DNA of 5,698 bases from the NCBI GenBank assembly GCA_002427995.1, contig DIZV01000001.1, positions 1-5,698 of the forward strand, given 5' to 3'. Below, piece after piece: positions 1-5,698 of this stretch (position 1 is its first letter; each line of letters begins with the position of its first letter). The notes under the pieces were generated by a model, which saw only the letters and a program-made list of their open reading frames with translations, made no database searches and was not told where the DNA came from. A program made the position numbers and the translations under genes. The stretch is from Chloroflexi bacterium UBA6019. GTDB lineage: Bacteria; Chloroflexota; Dormibacteria; Dormibacterales; Dormibacteraceae.

Positions 1-1451
1 ATCAGCCCGCCGAACATGTGGTAGAGGAAGAGGACCCGGGTGATCGGCGCCCAGGGCAGGTACTGGGTGATGAAGCCGAGCGCGATGAAGGCCGCCGGGT
101 AGCTCTTGTCACGGATCGCCAAGTAGGGCAGGAGGAGGACGCAGGGGATGCTGCTCCACCAGATCCAGGGGTTGCCGAGGTTCACCATGCCGGCGACCAG
201 AGGCTGCCCGCTCGCCGCGTCGACGCCGAGGCCGGAGTTCTCGAAGTAGTAGGCCACCGGCCGGTAGAGGAAGGGCCAGGAAAACCAGGGCGAGCCGTAG
301 GGATGGGTTGCGGTGAGGTGCGCGTGGTACTCGTAGGCGCTGACCTGGTAGGCCCAGAGGTCGGCCAGGCTGTGGAACTGCCCGCGCTCGAAGAAGGGCA
401 GCCAGCTCGCGATGTAGATCGCCAGCGGAAGGGCCGCGAAGGCCACCAGCGCGAGACCGACGTAGGCGGGTATCGCCATCCCCCCGGGCGCGGCGGGGCC
501 AAGGCCCTCCGACCTCCCCCAGAGCCAGCTGCCCGCCTCCGAGCGGATCGAGAGGTGCAGGTGGCGGCGCAGGAGCCTCACCAAAAGGATGAAGAGCATG
601 CTGGCCAGCGCCGCGAGCGCGATCCACTTGGCGGCGATCGCGATGCCGATGGTGACCCCGGTCAGGACCAGCGTCAGCGCCGAGGAGCGCGCCGTCCGGC
701 TCTGCAGGTGGACGTGGAAGACGTAGTAGGCGAGAACGATGAAGAAGATCGGGAAGATGTCGATCATCCCGATCCGCGACTGGATGAAGAACATCCCGTC
801 GAAGCAGGTCAGCGTGGCCGCGGCGACGGCGAAAAGCCGGTTGGGCCAGAGGCGCAGAGCCAGCAGGTAGATCAGGGGGATGATCAGGGTCCCGAAGACC
901 GACCCCATCCAGCGCCAGCCGAAGGGCGTGAACCCGAGGTCGGCCGGGTTGCCCCGAGCGCCCTCGAAGACGATCCGCCACTCGCCATAGAGCCACTCCC
1001 CGGCCGCGATCATCAGCTTTGCCAGCGGGGGCTCGGGATCGAAGTAGGCGATCCCCTTCAGGTCGTCGTGGGCGAAGTCGGCGAAGTAGATCTCGTCGAA
1101 GATCTCGCCGTGGGCGGGCGAATAGGCCTGCGCCGGGCTCGCCCGATAGCCTCGCTGGTAGGGGTAGGCGAGCCCACAGAGGGTGCCCGGAGTGCCCCGG
1201 GTGTCGACCGGGGTGTTGACAACGCAGTTACGGAGGTCGAAGTGGCCCTGGGGATGCGCGTAGAGGTCGGGGAGGAGCGGGCTGAAGAAGCGGAGGACGA
1301 ACGCGACCAGCGTCAGCGCGGCCAGCGCGACGAGGTCGGGACGACCCAGGCGGAGCCGGTCCAGAAGGAGCGGCCGAGGCGGCTCTAGCGCTTCCGCTTC
1401 GGGCGCCGGGCTCCGCCCAGGTTGTGTTGGAGTTGCCGGTTGGGCAGCCGT
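1..1451 (-). CDS. GT39/PMT-family protein O-mannosyltransferase (dolichyl/polyprenyl-phosphate-mannose dependent), 3' end outside window
   Basis: This is an integral membrane glycosyltransferase expected to move mannose from a polyprenyl-phosphate carrier onto exported proteins. The frame is open from 1562 to the left edge; 483 codons are visible if it starts at ACG 1449-1451. In that numbering a Pro-rich leader precedes the first helix (LVALAALTLVAFVLRF). The GT39 acidic motif IFDEIYFADF follows (Asp119-Glu120), then YFDPEPPLAKL (Asp138), equivalent to the DxHPPLGK region of eukaryotic PMTs. Next come several hydrophobic helices, including TLIIPLIYLLAL, and FDGMFFIQSRIGMIDIF, the typical SRI..lD loop. 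A long loop with HPYGSPWFSWPFLYRPVAYY is followed by YLPWAPITRVLFLYHMF, typical of the C-terminal four-helix PMT region. Homology reaches upstream of the first ATG (1011-1013), so an ATG start there would remove the catalytic motif. The start is therefore uncertain: no ATG, GTG or TTG exists upstream of it in frame. ACG 1449-1451 is chosen only because of the AGGAGG before it. Confidence 0.85.
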
Positions 1452-1968
1452 AGGGAGACCTCCTGGGATAGTGATCTGGGGTCGGCCACCGGTACCGCGA
1501 TGGTCCCGTCGACCACGTACCGCCGGCCCAAACGCTTGCTCAGGCGCGCGACGGTTGCCTCGTCACCGCCGAGGCGAGCATAGAAGGCCGGCTTGTCGAG
1601 GAGCGGCTTGGTCATGGCGTTGACGTGGCTCTTGCGGGTGTCGGGATAGAAGGCGCGCAGGTCGGCGACGCGGGTGCTCCGGATCGCATCGAAGGGCACC
1701 AGGGTGTTGGTGAAGGGGAAGGTCCAATTGAAGAGGAGGCCGGACTCGGTGACCTTCACGTAGCTGAAGTAGCGGAAGGCGCCGAAGAAGACGAGGATCA
1801 GCGCCGCCCCGCCCAGGCACTCCGCCAGCAGCAACGGCATGTCCCGGCTCCCGCGGTAGAGGACGGCGAGGACGGCACCGACGACCAGGAGCACCGGGGC
1901 GAGCGGCCAATTTCGCTTCCACAGCTGTTCGGCGTAGAGGTTGGGCTGCTTCAAGGCCTCCGCATTAT

Positions 1969-1972
<4 letters not shown>
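1385..1972 (-). CDS. Small membrane protein, two-helix hairpin plus soluble C-terminal domain, function unknown
   Basis: I do not recognise this 195-residue protein. A short polar N terminus (1-22) is followed by two hydrophobic segments at about 24-39 and 45-69, separated by a short polar turn. This is the expected shape of a membrane hairpin with both ends on the same side, probably cytoplasmic. Residues from about 71 (YVKVTESGLLFNW) to about 175 look soluble. The VTESGL..NW...F pattern, an amphipathic stretch ending in Pro93-Phe94, and later short strands resemble bacterial PH-like (bPH/YdbS-type) domains. That is inference only. The tail is strongly basic (ARRPKRKR). The start is the ATG overlapping the glpK stop as ATGA, with no ribosome-binding site, so translation is probably coupled to glpK. 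The same frame remains open well upstream, but that stretch is inside glpK. The PMT frame overlaps its 3' end. Existence as a gene is likely; function is open. Confidence 0.75.
1459..1464 (-). promoter_or_regulatory. Candidate ribosome-binding site (AGGAGG) for the PMT gene
   Basis: A perfect AGGAGG followed by T lies on the minus strand inside the end of the membrane-protein gene. Seven bases later is ACG (1449-1451), in the PMT frame. It is the only strong Shine-Dalgarno-like sequence I found near any start in the window. Because it also encodes Gln-Glu-Val of the overlapping gene, it could be coincidental. Confidence 0.4.
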
Positions 1973-3451
<1,479 letters not shown>

Positions 3452-3459
<8 letters not shown>

Positions 3460-4246
3460 CGATGAAGGCGTGCTCCATCGCGTGTGGGCAGGGGCAGTCC
3501 CGCACGCCTGACGCGAGCTTTGGGAGCAGGCGGAGGATCAGCTCCCGGACCCGGTCGTTGTTGCCCCGGAAGAACCGATCAACCTCGGCGACGCTCACCG
3601 GCGCGACCTCGGGCGAGCCCTCCAGGCCCGAGTCGTAGTCGGTGATGAGCGCGATGTTGACGTAGCAGAGCTCGAGCTCCCGGGCCAGGATCAGCTCCGG
3701 GTACTGGGTCATGTTGACCACCTCCCAGCCCTGGGCGGCAAACCATTTCGACTCCGCGCGGGAGCTGAAGCGCGGACCGTTGACGACGACGACCGTCCCC
3801 CCGTCGTGGACCGTCACCCCGAGCTCGCGGCCGGTGGCGACCGCAAGCGAGCGGAGCCGCGGGCAGTAGGGGTCGGCGGAGCTGACGTGGCCGACCTGCG
3901 GGCCGGTGAAGAAGGTGTCGGCACGGCCCTGGGTGCGGTCCACGAACTGGTCGCAGACGACGAACTCGCCCGGCCGGATGCGGGCCTGGAGCGACCCGGC
4001 GGCGGTCGGCGCGATCAGCTGGGTGACCCCCAGCTTGCGCATGCCCCACAGGTTGGCGCGGTAGTTGATCTGGGCCGGCGGGACCGTGTGCTTGCTCCCG
4101 TGCCGGGGCAGGAAGACGACCTCCTGGCCGTTCAGGGACCCGAGCGCGAAGTCTCCACTCGGCTCCCCGTAGGGCGTCTTCAGGTGCAGCTTGCGGACGT
4201 CGTCGAAGAGGCCGTAGAAACCCGAGCCGCCGAAGACTCCGATCAT
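3452..4246 (-). CDS. mtnP: S-methyl-5'-thioadenosine phosphorylase
   Basis: This enzyme splits methylthioadenosine with phosphate into adenine and methylthioribose-1-phosphate, the substrate of MtnA encoded just upstream. The 264-residue product is a full-length member of the trimeric purine nucleoside phosphorylase family. It has the N-terminal phosphate loop GGSGFY (6-11), PRHGSKH (47-53) with the phosphate-binding Arg-His pair, INYRAN (60-65), TAAGSL (81-86), VVVNGPRFSSRAES (153-166) and NMTQYPE (178-184). ITDYD (201-205) supplies Asp203 and Asp205, the acidic pair that marks adenine rather than guanine or hypoxanthine preference. The C terminus carries a CPCP motif (251-254), resembling the CxC found near the end of some MTA phosphorylases. 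The start is the ATG overlapping the mtnA stop as ATGA. The same frame stays open far upstream, but that part is antisense-free shadow of mtnA in another frame, not a fusion. TDYD is followed by Ser-Gly, where the human enzyme has Cys-Trp. Confidence 0.93.
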
Positions 4247-5193
4247 GGGGCGAGGACCTGTCGGAGGGATGCCAGGCGGTCCGGCGCGAGCACGCCGAGC
4301 TCGGTGATGATGGCCGTGATCAGCCGCGCCGGCGTGACGTCGAAGGCCGGGTTCCAGGCCCGCGTCCCGGGCGGCGCGAAGGTGGTCACCTCTCCCTCGG
4401 GACGCTCCTCGATCGCGATGCCGGCGCCGTCCGCGGTGGCCAGGTCCACCGTGCTGACGGGTGCGGCCACGTAGAAGGGGACGCCGTGCTCGCGGGCGAG
4501 GAGCGCGAGCGGGTAGGTGCCGATCTTGTTGGCCGTGTCGCCGTTGGCGGCGATCCGGTCCGCACCGGCGATTGCGAGGTCGACCAGCCCTTCCTGGAAA
4601 GCCCGCCCCGCCGCGCCGTCGGCGAGCAGCCGGAAGGGGATGCCCAGCTGCTGCAGCTCCCAGGTCGTGAGGCGCGCGCCCTGCGCGCGGGGCCGTGTCT
4701 CCAGCACCAGCACGCTCGGCTCGAGTCCCAGCTCGTGTGCAGCCCGGACGACGCCGAGAGCCGTGCCGTAGTCCACCGTCGCCAGCGCTCCGGCGTTGCA
4801 GATGGTGATGAAGCGCGGCCGCGGTTTGAGCAGCCCGGCGCCGAGGCGGCCGATCCGGCGGCAGGCGTCGATGCTCTCGCGGGCGAGCGCCTGGGCCGCC
4901 TCCAGCGGGTCGGCGGCCGCGACCACTCGGTCGACCGCCCAGAAGAGGTCGCGTGCGGTCGGCCGGCTGGCCCGGATCGCCCTCAGGCCCGCCGCGGGGT
5001 CGGGCTCGCGGAGGGCGAGCACGGCGCCGAACGCGGCCGCGGCGCCGATCGCCGGAGCTCCTCGGACGACCATGTTGCGGATCGCCTTCGCCACCATCGA
5101 GGCACTCCGGCAGGTGACGTAGAGCTCCTCCTCCGGCAGCCGGGTCTGGTCGATCAGCCGGACGCCGTCCCCCGTCCACTCAACGGTCGGCAT
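4243..5193 (-). CDS. mtnA: S-methyl-5-thioribose-1-phosphate isomerase
   Basis: This cytosolic enzyme isomerises methylthioribose-1-phosphate (an aldose phosphate) to methylthioribulose-1-phosphate, the second step after MtnP in salvage of methylthioadenosine. The 316-residue product has the family layout. It opens with an IDQT.LPEEE segment (14-23), followed by the VRGAPAIG phosphate-binding loop (43-50). The catalytic-cysteine motif TICNAGALAT follows, with Cys132, then DYGTALGVVRAA (141-152) and ETRPRAQGARLT (165-176). The catalytic aspartate is Asp212 in GADRIAANGDTANKIGT (210-226). PFYVAAPVSTVD (239-250) and WNPAFDVTPARLITAIITE (280-298) close the fold. It is somewhat short for the family (usually about 340-370), mostly from a trimmed stretch before WNPAFDVTP. 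The ATG lies 4 bases after the larE stop without a clear ribosome-binding site, so coupling to larE is likely. Its TGA overlaps the mtnP ATG. The CNAGALAT and NGDTANKIGT motifs favour MtnA over an eIF2B-like ribose-1,5-bisphosphate isomerase. Confidence 0.95.
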   Translation of the reverse strand: MPTVEWTGDGVRLIDQTRLPEEELYVTCRSASMVAKAIRNMVVRGAPAIGAAAAFGAVLALREPDPAAGLRAIRASRPTARDLFWAVDRVVAAADPLEAAQALARESIDACRRIGRLGAGLLKPRPRFITICNAGALATVDYGTALGVVRAAHELGLEPSVLVLETRPRAQGARLTTWELQQLGIPFRLLADGAAGRAFQEGLVDLAIAGADRIAANGDTANKIGTYPLALLAREHGVPFYVAAPVSTVDLATADGAGIAIEERPEGEVTTFAPPGTRAWNPAFDVTPARLITAIITELGVLAPDRLASLRQVLAP

Positions 5194-5197
5194 CGGC

Positions 5198-5698
5198 TTA
5201 CGTGCGAGCCGGTCGCCAGGTGCGATTCAGGCTGCCGGTCGAGTAGCCCTCGAGGTCGAGTGCCACGAAGGTGTAGCCGGCCTCCTTCAGGCCTGCCACC
5301 ACCGCCGATCGGTGCTCGAAGAGCCGCTCCACCTCCTCCGGGTCCACCTCCACCCGGGCCACGTCACCGTGGTGGCGCACCCGCACCTGGGCGAAGCCGA
5401 GGCCCTTCACGACCGTCTCCGCCCGCTCGACCTGGCGAAGCGCCTCGACGGTGACCGGTGTGCCGTGCGGGATGCGCGAGCTGAGGCAGGCGAAGGAGGG
5501 CTTGTTCCAGTTCCGCAGGCCGAGCGAGCGCGCGGCGAGCCTGATCTCAGCCTTCCCCATCCCGGCCTCGAGGAGGGGGAAACGGACGCCGCGCCGCACG
5601 GCGGAGGCGTGGCCTGGCCGATGGTCCCCCGCGTCATCGGCGGTCGCTCCGTAGGCGAGGTGGGCCAGGCCGCGTTTCTCGCGGAGCGGCTCCAGGGT
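5198..5698 (-). CDS. larE: LarE family ATP-dependent sacrificial sulfur transferase, C-terminal part (5' end outside window)
   Basis: LarE converts the pyridinium bis-carboxylate intermediate to its bis-thiocarboxylate during synthesis of the nickel-pincer cofactor of lactate racemase-type enzymes, in the cytoplasm. The visible 166 residues read in frame from the right edge to a TAA and cover roughly the last 60% of a family protein of about 270 residues. The N-terminal PP-loop SGGxDS motif must lie outside the window. Family signatures seen, numbered from the first visible residue: GATADDAGDHRPG (17-29), PLLEAGMGKAEIR (41-53), NKPSFACLSSRIPHG (65-79), RVRHHGDVARVEV, and a C-terminal LDLEGYSTGSLN. 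Cys71 is the only cysteine in the fragment and sits in the ACLSSR motif, so it is the likely sulfur-donating residue. A GTG at 5597-5599 is internal, because homology continues upstream of it. Only 4 bases separate this gene from mtnA. The alternative, another PP-loop enzyme such as ExsB/QueC, is less likely given the ACLSSR and LDLEGY motifs. Confidence 0.9.
   Translation of the reverse strand, partial: TLEPLREKRGLAHLAYGATADDAGDHRPGHASAVRRGVRFPLLEAGMGKAEIRLAARSLGLRNWNKPSFACLSSRIPHGTPVTVEALRQVERAETVVKGLGFAQVRVRHHGDVARVEVDPEEVERLFEHRSAVVAGLKEAGYTFVALDLEGYSTGSLNRTWRPART

Noticed and set aside
109..996. Minus-strand open frame of 295 codons inside the PMT gene
   Set aside because: It is a frame-shifted reading of the same strand, rich in Arg/Pro/Gly, with no motifs. 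The true PMT frame is open through the same stretch with clear homology.
18..1388. Long plus-strand open frame (456 codons) opposite the PMT gene
   Set aside because: The translation is a charged, low-complexity string, whereas the minus strand encodes recognisable GT39 motifs over the whole length.

Overview
The window is about 5.7 kb of high-GC bacterial DNA. It is almost entirely coding, and every supported gene lies on the minus strand. In transcription order (right to left) they are: the 3' part of larE (sacrificial sulfur transferase, nickel-pincer cofactor synthesis), mtnA (methylthioribose-1-phosphate isomerase), mtnP (methylthioadenosine phosphorylase), glpK (glycerol kinase), a small two-helix membrane protein of unknown function, and the 5' and middle part of a GT39/PMT-type protein O-mannosyltransferase that runs off the left edge. 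The GC content, GTG start usage, bacterial PMT homologue and actinobacterial-looking MtnP suggest an Actinomycetota, Chloroflexota or Dormibacterota-like organism. I cannot fix the phylum from sequence alone.

Packing is extreme. larE and mtnA are separated by 4 bases. mtnA and mtnP overlap by 4 (ATGA), mtnP and glpK by 8, and glpK and the membrane gene by 4 (ATGA). The PMT reading frame is already open inside the end of the membrane gene. There is no intergenic stretch that could hold a promoter, terminator, riboswitch or RNA gene, and no start except a possible PMT start has a convincing ribosome-binding site. This looks like the inside of one translationally coupled operon whose promoter and ends lie outside the window.

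Functionally, mtnP and mtnA are consecutive steps. MtnP phosphorolyses methylthioadenosine to adenine and methylthioribose-1-phosphate, and MtnA isomerises that to methylthioribulose-1-phosphate. GlpK makes glycerol-3-phosphate. LarE belongs to lactate-racemase-type cofactor synthesis. The last two genes are envelope-associated. No single pathway visibly joins all six, so this may be a housekeeping cluster rather than a dedicated system.

The most unusual point is the PMT gene. Its frame contains no ATG, GTG or TTG from the preceding in-frame stop (1563-1565) to an ATG at 1011-1013, which is already past the catalytic acidic motif. The best conventional-looking start site is an ACG codon at 1449-1451, placed 7 bases after a perfect AGGAGG. 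A non-canonical start, a -1 frameshift fusion with the upstream membrane gene, and a sequence error are the alternatives.
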